Of a stretch of DNA of 64,000 bases, positions 19,997-33,764 are shown piece by piece (position 1 is the stretch's first letter; every line of letters begins with the position of its first letter). This DNA comes from Glandiceps talaboti (lineage: Eukaryota; Hemichordata; Enteropneusta; Spengelidae): contig NC_135549.1 in NCBI RefSeq assembly GCF_964340395.1, positions 13,016,842-13,080,841 on the forward strand, in the 5' to 3' direction. The notes under the pieces were generated by a model. That model was not told where the DNA came from and searched no databases. It was given only the letters and a program-made list of their open reading frames with translations. The position numbers were made by a program, and so were the translations under genes.

Positions 19997-20685
19997 GGTG
20001 ATGCACTAAACAGAAAGTAAGGATACGATTCATGATCGGATATTTTGGTGGACGGATAAGTTGTGGACAAATCATACAGATGTTAAATTATTATATTGTA
20101 TCGGTACATACAAAATAATTTGTTCAGCTTTAATTTTAGTCAAGCAAAGCTCCGAGGACTGTGAGAGAGTCTAGATGACCCTAGACTGGAATATTACCAT
20201 TGCATTCTGGAATAGAATATTAGCTCACAAGTGACTGTGATTGTAGAATATACAAATCGGTGGTCAATATGTTAAGAGTCTAAACCTCTATTCCCATCCT
20301 AAGGGAACCCTACGCCTAACTCCCTATAAATAAACTTGAATACAAAGGTGCATCGACTACATGTGTATAGTACTACAGTCAGTTCACTGTTCTACATCAC
20401 TGCCCTATGTCACCACAGGCACTCGAATTAATTTGCACGATTTAAAAAAAAAATCATACAAATTTATTCTAGTGCCTGTGTGTCACATTGTGTGTGCGTG
20501 TGTGTGTGTATTCGTCATCCAACCATGGATACATCCATGATCCAACGTACACAAACAAACGTGCCGTTACAAGTTTCTATTGAACAAGTTTATTGCTGTC
20601 TGCACAGCAATGACATCATGTTGATGTCCAACTACATGCATAAACTTATCACAATTATAAATGATAGAATATCATACATACCTAC
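19997..20685 (-). other. RPAP3 5' UTR intron
   Basis: An acceptor (TTTCTGTTTAG) lies a few bases upstream of the RPAP3 ATG, and a donor (GTAGGTATG on the - strand) lies at 20685, so this stretch is probably an intron within the 5' UTR. A short TG-rich tract lies near 20490. No gene is seen. Confidence 0.5.
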
Positions 20686-20790
20686 CAAAATTCACCAATC
20701 AATGATGACTTTAATGCTGAATTTTGTAAAACTTGCTCCCACTGGCCTCGAACTTTCTACAGCATGGACGCGGCCATATTGAAATGTTTA
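20686..20790 (-). promoter_or_regulatory. RPAP3: probable non-coding first exon and promoter of RPAP3
   Basis: On the - strand, a segment ending in a good donor at 20686 contains CAATATGGCCGCG near 20770, close to the YY1-type AANATGGCGGC element found at housekeeping transcription starts. The extent of the 5' end is a guess. Confidence 0.4.
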
Positions 20791-21555
<765 letters not shown>

Positions 21556-21736
21556 GGAAGCCGGAGAGAGGGGACAGACAGGGGGAGGGGGAGAGAGATA
21601 CAGATAAAGATACGTACAGACACAGATAAACAGACAGGGGCATACACAAATATAACCTACCTCATCACAGAATATAGGTTTTAGAAGTTTTTAGGATTTT
21701 TTAATTTACTCGGTAAACAACTGCTCCTGAGGTTTA

Positions 21737-23463
21737 GGGACCGGTCAGTTTCTCCAGCCTGGGGGGGGGGCGGTGGATTCTTAAATCGGGCCGACAAAAA
21801 GTCACTGACCCCCCCTATCTGTAAAACCAAAAACAGGCTGACCCCCCCTATCACATAATTCTAAAACATGATGACCCCCCCCCCCCCCATATATAATATT
21901 CGCATGACAGGTATTTTTTTATCGTGACTCAGTGTGGACTGCTTGACTGTCTTGCATCTACTTTATAAGATCCCAGGTTAGCACTATCATATTTATAATT
22001 ATTGACTACACAGGGTAAATATATTCGAAAAGGAGTTTAATAGCATCTTGGCTGTGAAAGGTAGGAAAGCTTGAGAAGGGAATATGTACATCTGTTATGG
22101 GGGTCCGAGGGGGTCTCCCCCTAGAAGCCTAGGAGGTTTTTAACTCTGAAAAGTCAATATTGAGACTATTCAGACATTTTCAGAAAATAATTTCCAAGCT
22201 TTACAAGACAGCACCAACATGTAAAATGCAACTACATAAGGTTGAAATATTTTTGAAATATAGTTTGATAGGATCTTGACAGTAAGAGGAGAAGAGCTTG
22301 AGACTGGGATATGTCCACCTCATGTGGTGGGTCTGAGGGGGGTCTCCCTCTAGAAACCCTGGAGGATTTTTACTCTTAAAGCCAATATTTAGGCTATTCA
22401 GACCCTTTCAAGCAATAACTTAATCCATGCTTTAGAAGACAGCAAGTATCAGAAACTATTCTTTATAACTTACACTAAGGGTTGAAATATGTTCTTAAAA
22501 AGTTTAAATGGCATCATTATATACATGTAGTAAAGGTCAGCACATCTATAATGGTAGTATCATTGGTAGGGGAGATTTGGAGTTTAAGGCAATTTTAGAC
22601 TATCTTGGCAAAAACGTTTCAGATCTTGAAAAGACAATATCATATTAAATTAGAATAGGGTGAAAATATTTAAGAAAAGTTTAATACCATTATGACAGTA
22701 AAAAGGTTGTTGGTGCATCTGATTGTTGGTTGAATGTATGAGTGAAGATACTAAGGCAATGTTTAGGTTATTCATAACCTTTGAGGTAATATATCCAAGC
22801 TTCGAAAAGCTAACGTAAAACGTTTTTAAATGAGTTTCTCATATCACATAAAATGGAATGTAACATTAGTATATAGGGGCATTAATATTGCATGTATAAT
22901 AAAGTCACCGGTATGTTAGAGAACTTTAGGTGGTCATACCTAGTGTATAAATAGTAACTGGAATCTGATGAGATGTGGTGATTTGTAGTGTCAATAGCAT
23001 GAGGAGTAGAACAATTTAGATTCACTTCATTTATAAACTATCTATGAAAATTACCATTACGAAACCTTCAAGTTCACTTTTGCCCCAAACTGCAATATAA
23101 GCGAAGCATTGATTGTGAAACAGCCAAGCATTTACATGACATGTTCTGTAACTAGTGTGGTAGGTAGGTAATACCGGTACATGTATATGAATATGTATAG
23201 TTAGGTTTGAACTAATAAGTAATGTTAAAGAATTCATGTAAGAAACAGGGACAAGAACAAATATTGACATGTACCACATTTCAGACAAGGCAATATGCCA
23301 TTGTAGAAAGGCTTTTTTTTCTTCCATCACAATCTAAAACACAATGACCCCCCCTATCCACAATTTTCAAAACAGCATGACCCCCCCTACTGCCAATTTC
23401 AAAAACAGGGTGACCCCCCTACCAATCCACCGCCCCCCCAGGCCGAAGAAACTGACCGGTCCC
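21737..23463. mobile_element. 1.73-kb non-autonomous DNA transposon with TTA target duplication (Harbinger-like)
   Basis: The ends are inverted repeats of about 42 bp beginning GGGACCGGTCAGTTTCT and ending GGTGGATT, at 21737-21780 and 23422-23463. They are flanked directly by TTA (21734-21736 and 23464-23466). The two sub-terminal zones hold several GACCCCCCCTAT-type units. The middle holds about four degenerate tandem units of 150-240 bp (starting near 22015, 22245, 22485 and 22660) that share TAGAA-CC-GGAGG and ATTCAGAC landmarks. I see no transposase. A 3-bp TTA duplication with GGG-starting termini fits PIF/Harbinger; another superfamily is possible. Confidence 0.75.
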
Positions 23464-23916
23464 TTAATTTGGTTCAAATCACGAGCAAAATACCCCCCCC
23501 CCCCTAGACCATCAGAATTTTCATTTTTGAACCCTCAATTTTTCTCATGCCCCTCCCAATTTCGCCCAGCCTCCCTGCCGTAAATTCAGACCGTAGCCTG
23601 GAATATAACTTCATGAAGAGTATCATACATGTAAATTCCTTTGTGAAATTATCATGTATGGACATTTAAAGAGTTATAGCTTACACAAATTCACTGTTAC
23701 TCTTTTTAAAACATGCAGTAAAATTTTTTGAAGTAATTGTTTTGCTTGTGATTTTTTTTTTGTTACTTTTCGTATTACTATACAGATTGTCTCATCATCG
23801 AACGTTTACATGTAATGTGAATATAAATACACCTATAATTCTGATGCTAATTTCGTTATGCGTGAACGTTTCAGCGTTTTCCGTTTTCGCAACGCACGCA
23901 CGTTCAGTGGCGCAAA

Positions 23917-25513
23917 ATGGCGGACGGGTAAGTGTCGCTCGCATTCGTAGCGCTTTCTGCCGTGGCGTTTGTGAAACGAGTGTGCTCGCCAAAGGAACGT
24001 TTCGAAACCATATGCATTCATCATGTAGCGCGAGCAAGCCCGAGGCCCTGTACATGTGATTTTTACGACGACGTCAGAAAGAGAAACTGTTTTCTTGTGA
24101 ACTTGAAGTGGGTCTTCGCCACACCGATGATTTGACACACGTAACACCTGTACATGTAACATAAACGTAAATATTTTGGGCGCGCGACTTGCAAATGAAC
24201 CTGGACATGCCACTGGGACATGCCAAGTTTACAATCAAGCCAATGCTGTTCAGAATTGACTTTACCCTGATACATGTACGATGACTAGCCGTAGGTTTAC
24301 ATGACTTCCAGCTTTCGTTTAGTGTCGAAACTGGTTATTCTAATTTCTAGGATTGATTCTCGCAAATGCTGTACTTTACTATTATAGACATGATTAGGGG
24401 AGAACCATTTGATTTCTGGGGGGGGGGGTATGGCGGATTTTGAGAAGAAGAAAAATTGTTTCCAGGTGAACCAGAAAAAAAAATTTTGATCCTGTAATGG
24501 CTTGAGAAAAAAAATTGTCATAACAGACAGAAGTGGAAAAAGAAATTGTCACAATGCACCAGAAATGAGCAAATTTGAAAACCTTATTCTCATGTATTCT
24601 TTGGCAGCGGGCCACAATAGGCGGCGCAAATGTTTTTAATACAAGTATAAATTCCTGTTTTTTCCAGCACTTATCATTAAAGCATGCACTATATAGCTCT
24701 GCTTTAAACCCAAGTGCACATAAAATTTTCCTTTCCTTTTCTGACCCAAGAAAACATTTCAGGATTTTTGTTGCAATATCTCAATGACACAGTCAGTATC
24801 TGAAGGGGACTATTTGGCTTCTGTAAATTAAGACAATTTAAAAAACAAGACCGGAGTCAATAAACTGGTGTTAAAATCAATATATTTTTCTTTCAATATA
24901 AATCTCTTATAAAGATATTTTCTTCTGGTTCCTGGTACTACTATGATAGCTTAAAGGAAAGCAATTCACAGGGGTCAGGAGTACAGCACTCCCCAGATCA
25001 GTCAGCTCCTCAGGGATATTTTACCAGTCATCTTTTGTACATACAAATTTAAGTAGCAGAAGTATGGTTGGTAGACAGACGTCTTTCATACTAACTGCTA
25101 ATTCTTCTACTTGCACAGTTATTTAGAGGTACAGTTGTTAACCATTGTGATGTGGTATAGGTATGAACAACGCATTACAAACTTAATGACTAATTAAAAA
25201 AAAAATTTGCACTGCTACTCCATTTGAAAAAAAAAAATTGATGCAGGATTGACAGTAGAAAAAAAAAATTTGCTCCCATACCTACTTCCTCCATACCCCC
25301 CAGAAATCAAATGGTTCTCCCCTTACAGTACATAGTTGCAAACAAGTTGTACTACTGTGTGTACTCGCACAGTTTTCATGGTATTTATCTGAGTTCGACC
25401 TCACTTTGTATCTTATTGTAGTCTTGATTTTTGCAAGAATGATTTGTAAATTGTACAAAGTATTTTTTGTTAATTTTTGTTAGCACAACTGAACTGATAA
25501 GGTTCTGTCTGTC

Positions 25514-25566
<53 letters not shown>

Positions 25567-28500
25567 ACGACTCAAAATCCACCAGACACCTTGGTTTTAT
25601 ATTTGGTGGGGACATTACTTTTGGTGTCTAGTTGGGAAATTGTTCAAAGCAAAATGATCGCATCACAAGTATGTGATTTTATAGGTAAGAAAATGGCATT
25701 TTGGGCCAAAAAACTTCAACTCAGATTGGTCTGAAATTTGGTGGGAACGTTCTTAGGGGTGTGTAAATTAAGATTTGTTCATGACATGATGGTTCCATCA
25801 GTAATATGCAAATTAGTGTCTTTTTGGTCAAAAATTCTAAAACTGCAGAGCAGATTTGGGTGAAATTTAATGAGGATGCACCAGGGGGTTTATGGATGAA
25901 AAAAAATATTAAGCATATAATCACATCGGCAATATGCAAATTAAGTGTGAAAATGTGAATTTGGTCAAAAACTTATATCTCAGAAAGTACTTGGTTAATG
26001 AAACTGAATTTTGGTGAGATGTTTTTAGAAGTATTATTCTGCACATTTTGTTCAAATCATTTTGACACAGTTGGCCCTAGCAACCATGACCACACCCATA
26101 GCAACAGCCAAACGATGGTGTATTTCACAAAGATAACAGATTCCTAGACAAGTGAACAAACATTCAAAGAGTTGAAATATGCCTAGCAACAAGACCACGC
26201 CCAATCCCTAGCAACAGCCAAATGATCATGTATATTACAAAGATAACAGATTAATAGACAAATGAATAAACATTCCAAAAATGTATGCCCATAGTAACAG
26301 CCAAATGATCGCATATATTGCAAAGATGATGACAGGGCTAGATAGGCAATAGATAATTATTCAACAAATGAACACCTATACCTAACATGGATCAGCATGT
26401 GGATAAACATTTTAAAAAAATGTACAGTTGTGCTAAAACACCATTGGCACTATTTTAAAATAATCTTCATTTGTTCAAATATATTTGGAAACATGCTTGT
26501 CTCTTCATTTCACGACATTGTCCTGTATAGCAAAATGGCAGCCTCAGGGGTGGTCTATGTCTTGTGTGAAACCTAAACCAAATCAAGAAAGATAAACCAA
26601 ATGTAGAAAGTGAATAGGAGAATGATATTAATTTGACAATCCTTGCATTTCAAATTCAAATGAAATATCTACTGAAGCATTCATAAGCTTATTATCATCA
26701 TTGACTAGATAAATTATTTGAAATATATGTTGAGAAATTAAATATTGAAAACGAAATATAGCTTTTCCATGAATCGTACTCTGGACATATGGATGATGGA
26801 TCAATTCTATTTTGTGAGGAGTATGTGCCATATTTTATGAAGAGTTTGTGGAACGGAAGATAATATGAATAATAATATGAATAATTTAGTATTTATGTGT
26901 TCAGACCAGCACAATCTACCCAGCCATATAATGACAGTGAAAAGATAAATTAATAATACAACACAAACAGTTCAATAGACAATATACAGCATTGCAAGAA
27001 TATAAATGATACACAGTATGTACAACAGTAAACACTGAAATCATTGGGAAATAAATTCGGAAATAAAACTTTTCAAGTTTTTTTTTTTAGATATTGAAAT
27101 TGGTTGATTTTTCTATAATGGATGATCAGTGAAAACAATTTGAATTTTGACAAGTGCATTATTGAAGAGATACACATAACATATATCTAGTTCAAATTTC
27201 AGGGTTCCTTTTAGCACCGACAGGCATTGCCACAATGACCACACTGAGTCAGGAGAGGGCTATGTACATTATATGGCTTCTCCATGGATGTGGAATGCAC
27301 AGGTTGATTTTATCAAAACTTAGTAAAAAAGGGTCGTGTATGTACTCCTATGGTTTGCATGTGAATGATGTATTATTCCGTTTTTTTTTAGATGTATCGA
27401 TGATAACCTGACAGTAGTAGTATTTCCTGATGGTACGGAAGCAACCCTGGAAGCTGCTGCTGCTGCATGTGAAACAGTTGATGGATCTACAGGTAAATGA
27501 TTATCAATTCAAATCTTTTCATTCTCATAATTTTACTGTGAACATTTCTTTTTTAGGTTATTCATTTAAAGTGACTGTCTATTGGCTTACGTATTCATAG
27601 ACAATGATTATATTCGACTAGGGACATTTTAATCGGCTGGAAACTAACTAACTGTTGCTGCGTGCATAGAAGTGACAGCAAAACTGATGTACAAGCACCT
27701 TGAACTTGAAGCCAAAATGTTGCTACCTCATAGAAGTACAAACCCTTATTCTTACAGAATCACCACTACCACAAGAACTGTCTGAACAGATGTCCACTGA
27801 TGATGTTCCTGAGGAACAGTCCGAACCTGAAGTGAAGGCTGCAAGGGTACCTCAGTGGACATATGACGCTGTTTGCTTTCTAATAGAAATGTACAAGAAT
27901 TACATGGAGATGTTCAAAGGCCCTGATGTTAAAAAGATGGATGTTTGGAAGAAAATAGCATTATTGATGAAGCAGGAGGGGCACAATTTCTCTTTCAATG
28001 CTTGTGATAAAAAAATTAGAATGTTGAAATACCGGTAAGCCTGACCTCATAGCATACAATATATACAGCGTCAACAATAAGAGTGTGGCATTAGCTTTGT
28101 TGACGGAGATGAATTCAGCTCAGCCTCTACATCAACTAAGTTCAACCACAATTGTTTATGTTATCATTCTTAATAATAATAAAGGTTTATTTCCAAACAC
28201 TGTGACCTAATGGTCAAATTATGATAGTTACATTGCTTTTTAAAACACATAAAGGACAAAGACACTGCTGGTAACTAAAAAGTGTGGTAACATTACAATT
28301 AAAAAACAAATTACAATGACGAGACACACTGGAGACAATGACTATTTATCAACAAATTGACACAGTAGACAACTGGACTGAGGTCTTTCTGTTTAGTTCT
28401 TACTTTAAAGTTCCTAACATTGCGATCTCTTGTTGGGTACTTGTGATTTGTTATGTGCATGGAACATGGTGATTGAGTTTATGGTCTGGTTTTCTCTCTT

Positions 28501-29014
28501 AAGAAGCAAACTGTTGTTACAATCATTATTGCAAACATCCTGTTGAATTTATAATGTGGATGTTAATGGCACACTGCTGACTGTAATCAACAGTAATCCA
28601 TTGCTCAATTTTCTTGTGGTGACAGAAACTTGTTTTGAACTATTTTAACTGAATCAATTCACTTTTGAGTCAGTTTTGAATAAATTCAGCTGGGGACGGC
28701 AAATTTCTTTGTAACTGAGACTTCATACAACTTTAATATTTACAGGTACAGGCAAATTAATGAAGAACAGGAGAGAGCAGAAAGGAAGAAGCCAATAGCA
28801 TGGGAATTCTATTCACGAGTAGATGAGATGATGGCGTGTGATCCACTTAGTGTTAAACGCCCATTTAAAAAGGTGACCCCTTTTCCACTGCATATAAAAC
28901 CAGGTTAGTATAATGGAAATGAATATATACTAGACTAAAAGACTTATCATTGTGTAATCTAATTACGCCATTACAAACTGTGTTTAGCTTATTATGGTGG
29001 TTAATGGCACTGTC

Positions 29015-29055
<41 letters not shown>

Positions 29056-29918
29056 CTCCTCTTTAAGTATATACCAAAATAAAAGGATATGTTGTGTCTC
29101 TAGTCTGTCAATGATGAAGTAACTTATGTGGAAATCTGTAGTTTTTTGTTTGTGATGATCAGGGCATTTGGTTTATCGTTTGACCACAGGAGTGAAAGGG
29201 TTTAATATAAAAAAGATAGTACATGTACAATTTATAGGGGAATATATATGACATTTAACTGCATTTCTTATGTGTAAGAAACCCCAAAACTTATTTCTAC
29301 GAACCCTACATTGTATAACATCTCTAAAAATTGGCAAATCTGGCTCAGAAAAGACCAGCTTGACATGGTAAGGTATTTTTGTTCTCACAACAGCATTGTT
29401 TCAATAAGTTTAAAGTTCTTAACATTGGTTATTTCCCAGAATGCCTCTCACTATTAAGGTTTTTCTGAATTTTTTATTTGTCAGTTTTCATATTTTCATT
29501 TTAGAGAGGCCACATGATGCAGAATGCAGGTAGAAATAATTTTTCTGGGCTTCCTTAGCCTAAGAAATGCAGCAAAGATAAAATATGTCTCCCCTTTGCT
29601 TTCAATGTAATAGAATCCTAGCATTACTTTAAGAGGATCATAAGCTTTTTTTTTTTTCATTTCAGCAAAACAAAGAAAAAATGACTTTGGTGTACAGTGG
29701 AGTCATGAAGCAATATTACTCCTTTTGGAATTGTACAAAAAATACAGGGGAATGTTTTATTATCCTGGTACAACAAAGGCTTCTGTCTATAAGAAAATAT
29801 CAACCACCATGGAAAGCCATGGTCATCACTATTCCGCAGATTTTTGTGATAAAAAGATGAGATCCTTAAAATATCGGTAGGAAATTTTTACCTCCACAAG
29901 GGATACGTATGTGTTGAT

Positions 29919-29987
<69 letters not shown>

Positions 29988-32900
29988 GTGTCTGGCTATC
30001 TGTCTGTCTGTCTGGCTATCTGTTGTTCTGTGTCAACATTTTCTTACAAACTATTGCTTCAAATGAAATTAAAATACAAATAGATACAGACCTCATTTGA
30101 ATGTCTATACCGATGTTATCTATGATGAGCTTTTTTAATGAGACCTTGAACTTTGACTCTGACTTCTGTTCAAGGTCCAATAGCCAAAAATGTACACCTC
30201 TGACATGCATGGCCCAATTTCAACCAAACCTGGCACAAATGGCAGGTACAGTAGTCCAGTCATGCACATCATGTTGAAACAATGGCTGAATGGCAGCCTT
30301 ATTTGTTGTAAAAATTCACATAATTGACTCACTAACTCTGGAGGCATAGATAGAGACCACATTTGAGCATCTACATCCATGTTAATTCTCATAAAGAGCT
30401 TTCTTTTGAGACTTTGACTGTGACCTATACATGTATGTTCAAGGTCAAATAATCCAAAATATTTAATGTATATCAGTCTGTACACCTTGCATGCATGGAC
30501 CAATTGCAACTAAACCAGGCACAAGTGTCAGATACTATATGCATGTCACTTTGATTCTTGACGTTGGCAATAATGGCCGAATGGCAGCTGTATTTATCAT
30601 AAATATGTAGTTTAGTCCACCAACTCAGGAATCTTAATAGTTAAGAGAACTTGTTTGATTGTCTAAACCCATGTTATGCATGATAAGCCTTCTATTGAAA
30701 TCTTGACCCTTGACATTGAATTCAATGTTCTCAAGGTCAGACGACCCCAAAATATTCATTGTTCATGTTTAACTCTGACATGCATGGACTGGTTTCAAAC
30801 AAACCTAGCACAACTGTCAGCTACTGTAGTCCAATTATGTACATCACTTCATAACATGGGCATTGGCCTACCCGATAATGACTGAATGATTGGCCATATT
30901 TGTTGTACACAAATTCAGAATATGAACGAGTAAGTTGTGAAATGTTGTCTTCAACGAAGACTGGTTATTGTTCTACATCTTCATGTATATTTCAGATACA
31001 AACTAATTGCATACACGACAGATGGCAATGAAAGACGTAAAAGGAAGTGGGAGTACTATGAGGTGATGAGAGATGTCTTGGCATATGATGCATCTCAATG
31101 TGCACGAAAGATTGAAGTGCCAGATACTCCTATTCTCAATCTAAAACGTAAGCATACAAACTCAACCGTAGGTTTCTCTAGATAATTGTGCTTTGTAAGG
31201 AGATTTAACACTGTTTAATAAATCAGAGACCCATTACCGTTGGTGACTCTCCAAAGCCCCTTGTGGGGGGGGGGGGGGGGGGTTTAGGGTTTCCCACTCT
31301 AAATTGTAGTGCCGATGCATTTGTTGATCAATGCAATTTTCCATATTTTGAAGTACTCTTGGTTTCTGATTCCTTGCTATCAGAGTGATGATGTGTTTAC
31401 AAATGTAAAATGCAAAATTCTTTTTTTAAATGATAAAAATGGAACTATTAATGGTAATTTTCAAGTAAAAAAAAGTGATGCCTAGGTCCATTTCCAGCAG
31501 GTACAGATAGTATTTGATGCTTGATGTGAAACGTCTGCCATTCTTTTTAAGTCTAACTTAGTATGTGTTGTTATCTTTTTTATATTGGTAGCACCTGACC
31601 CAATTAACATGCACAGTTGGACTCATGATGCCATTGTCCTGCTAATACAAACATACAGTGACCTTAAGCCATTGTTTTACAACCGTGCTGTGAAAAAGTT
31701 GGATGTTTGGAAAAAGGTTGCAGAGAAATTGACAAGTCATGGCTTCAACTATCCGATAGAAGTCTGTGATAAGAAAATGAGAGCACTTAAGTATCGGTAA
31801 GCACCCACCCCACCCCCAGTATTCACCCCACCCACCCCCAGTACTCAGCTGTCATTCTGACTTTGCTGATCACTGAATGTCTTGTGAATGATTTCTTGCC
31901 AAGTTGACAACAATTTTTAATTACTTGTATTCATAAAGCGATGCGAAACTTGTCCAGGATTAGCACAAGCTGATAATGCTCGCATTTTCCTGGTAACTCA
32001 CAATGTATAATACGTTTAAGGAGTATACAACAAAGTTGTCCATATCTTTGTCACCATGGAAATATGCTTCTCAGTCTTTGAATGGTTCACAGTAATTGAA
32101 ATAAACAGAGCACTGTTCGTTCCTTACTTGAAGTCAAAAAGAGAACTGTGACAAGTAACAATGATAATGGTACTCTGTCTTCTATTCCAGGTATAAACTT
32201 ATTGTAGACGAAGAAAAGAAAGGAGACAGGAAAGGAAGAAGAAGATGGTATTATTTTCAACACATGCATCGACTATATAAAAATGATACAATCTTCTGGA
32301 AAAAACACAAACCTGAAAAACCTGAAACTTCACCTACAGAAGGTATTTGCATACAAAGTAAAAAATACAAGACCTCTCCAGCAAAAGTGCCCTCTAACCA
32401 TACAATATTAAATTGAGAACAGAGTGCGAAATTAACGCTGGTCTGTCAGTCCGAGACCGACAGATTTTCATTCAGACCAATAGTGTTTCAGAATTACATC
32501 AACTTTTTGTTCTTTTTGACCAATTGGAATTGGAGTAAATAATAACATTTATTCAAAGATATATCCAATTTTATCTACATAAGTCTGATCTTGTGTATGT
32601 TACCTGTTGTACTCTCACTCATCAAATTACCTGTCAATCATAAGAGCTAGCTAGCTCACTTGCTAGAGTTTTTGTCAATGTTGATATAAAGTCATTTGAT
32701 CTGTACAGTGGGGGAGAGGGGTGTTGTTCATGCAGATACAGGTCATGAATGTGAACTGCATTAAGTATTTTGCTAACTGTCAGCCCATATGACCAGTAGT
32801 CATTTCCCCTTAATTTCACACACTGATTGATAGATTAGAGGCCATATACACAACTTGAAAGTTAAAAATCCACCCCAGTGCAACTTGTGACCAATAATAA

Positions 32901-33764
32901 CCATTAATTATCATGTGAGATTCCAAACTAGAAACTCCTATAATAACAATTTCTACTCAGTCAAAAATGTCATGGAAGTGAATACCAAATTTTCACTGAT
33001 GTCTTGTCAGCATTGTCAGGAGTGTCCTCCAATGGCTTATTGTCATGTGTCTCTTCCAAGACACACGACACTCCTCACTGTCATTAGTTCTCCTTAAGGT
33101 TCAATATAACAAAGGATCATGCTATGTGTAACTTAAAGTGCTGTGTAAAGATTGGTAGACCCATATACTGGTAGACACAGGGATAGTTACAATGTGTAAT
33201 GAGTGGTAGACCCATGTACCGATTGACAGAGAAAGTTACAATGTGTGATTAGGAGTACTGGTATGATTGTGTGTCCATTTGTTTAGGAATGTACTTTACT
33301 ATTCATTGATGTATCTCCACTATATCACTTTCCTTTCAGATGAAACGATCGGTGAAGAGACTTCATCATTTGAAGCTTCCACCACACAACCTGCGACACT
33401 GCCATCAACATCAGCAACACAGCAAACAACACCAGGATCGGCAGCAGAACAGTTATCAATATTTGCATCAATATCAGCAAAGTCATCAGCAGCATCAACA
33501 AGGCCATCAACATCAAAATCAGTACTTTCCTCTTATAAACCAATGGCAGCGAAAGCAAAGAAATCAGATAGAACAAAGAAGTCTGAACAACCCAGTGAAA
33601 AGAAGAAAACTGAAGTGGAACCCCCAGCATGGTTTTTGAAATTTGCTGAAGAACAGAGGACACAAATGAAGGAACTGAAAGAGCTTCAACAAAGTGCACT
33701 GGAAGTTGCCAGAGAAAGAAACAATATTTTGAAAACTTTTGCGGACATACTAGCTAAAAAGTGA
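23917..33764 (+). CDS. protein with three tandem trihelix Myb/SANT-like DNA-binding domains
   Basis: Exons: 23917-23927, 27392-27492, 27758-28034, 28746-28903, 29666-29876, 30996-31147, 31592-31796, 32191-32342 and 33340-33764 (TGA). They join in frame to 563 aa. The first exon codes only MAD plus two bases; the ATG lies in CAAAATGGCGGAC. Three domains start at W71, W194 and W313. Each shows W-(T/S)-x-(D/E)-A, a Y near +15, VW/VYKK(I/V), G-(H/F)-x-(F/Y) and the nearly invariant CDKKxRxLKYRY, followed by a basic stretch and an aromatic W/Y-x-Y/F helix. This is the Myb_DNA-bind_4/trihelix pattern (as in GT factors and ZSCAN20/29). The tail (about 425-520) is Ser/Thr/Gln/Lys-rich. A C-terminal helix (WFLKFAEEQRTQMKELKEL onward) is a likely coiled coil, as in many MSANTD-type proteins. 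Probably a nuclear DNA-binding regulator. I do not recognise an ortholog. It could be a host regulator or a domesticated Harbinger Myb partner. Confidence 0.88.
24397..25322. mobile_element. 926-bp MITE-like element with TTA target duplication, in intron 1 of the trihelix gene
   Basis: Inverted ends start GGGGAGAACCATTTGATTTC at 24397 and, on the other strand, at 25322, and run about 32-36 bp through a G-run to TATGG. TTA flanks both ends (24394-24396 and 25323-25325). The inside is rich in AAAAAA/GAGAAA blocks. No coding capacity is seen. Confidence 0.8.
25504..26400. repeat. microsatellite-headed element with internal tandem repeats
   Basis: A (TCTG)n/(TG)n head (25504-25565) is followed by about three 130-bp units (near 25690, 25821 and 25955; shared TTTGGTCAAAAA, TGAAATTTGGTG and AATATGCAAATTA). 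Then come units of about 65-120 bp (near 26094, 26213 and 26285; shared AGCAACAGCCAAATGAT and AAAGATAACAGATT). It lies in intron 1 of the trihelix gene. The family is not identified. Confidence 0.6.
26401..27391. other. AT-rich remainder of intron 1
   Basis: No exon or clear repeat is seen. A splice acceptor (T-run then AG at 27390-27391) ends the intron. Confidence 0.45.
29013..29055. repeat. (CAA)n microsatellite
   Basis: About 14 CAA triplets in an intron of the trihelix gene. Confidence 0.95.
29922..30930. repeat. (TCTG)n-headed element with three ~300-bp tandem units
   Basis: The (TCTG)n head covers 29922-30025. It is followed by three imperfect units, each with TTGAC/TTCAAGGTC, CATGCATGG, CAATTTCAACCAAACC and GGCACAA blocks, near 30040-30330, 30330-30620 and 30620-30920. 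It fills the intron between exons 5 and 6 of the trihelix gene. A related fragment is at about 33865-33950. Confidence 0.65.
31266..31284. repeat. poly-G tract
   Basis: Nearly 20 consecutive G in an intron of the trihelix gene. Its length may be uncertain in the assembly. Confidence 0.9.

Noticed and set aside
33325-33699. Open frames opposite and out of frame with the last trihelix exon (QH-rich and LLML-rich)
   Set aside because: They are shadows of the Ser/Thr/Gln-rich coding exon 33340-33764.
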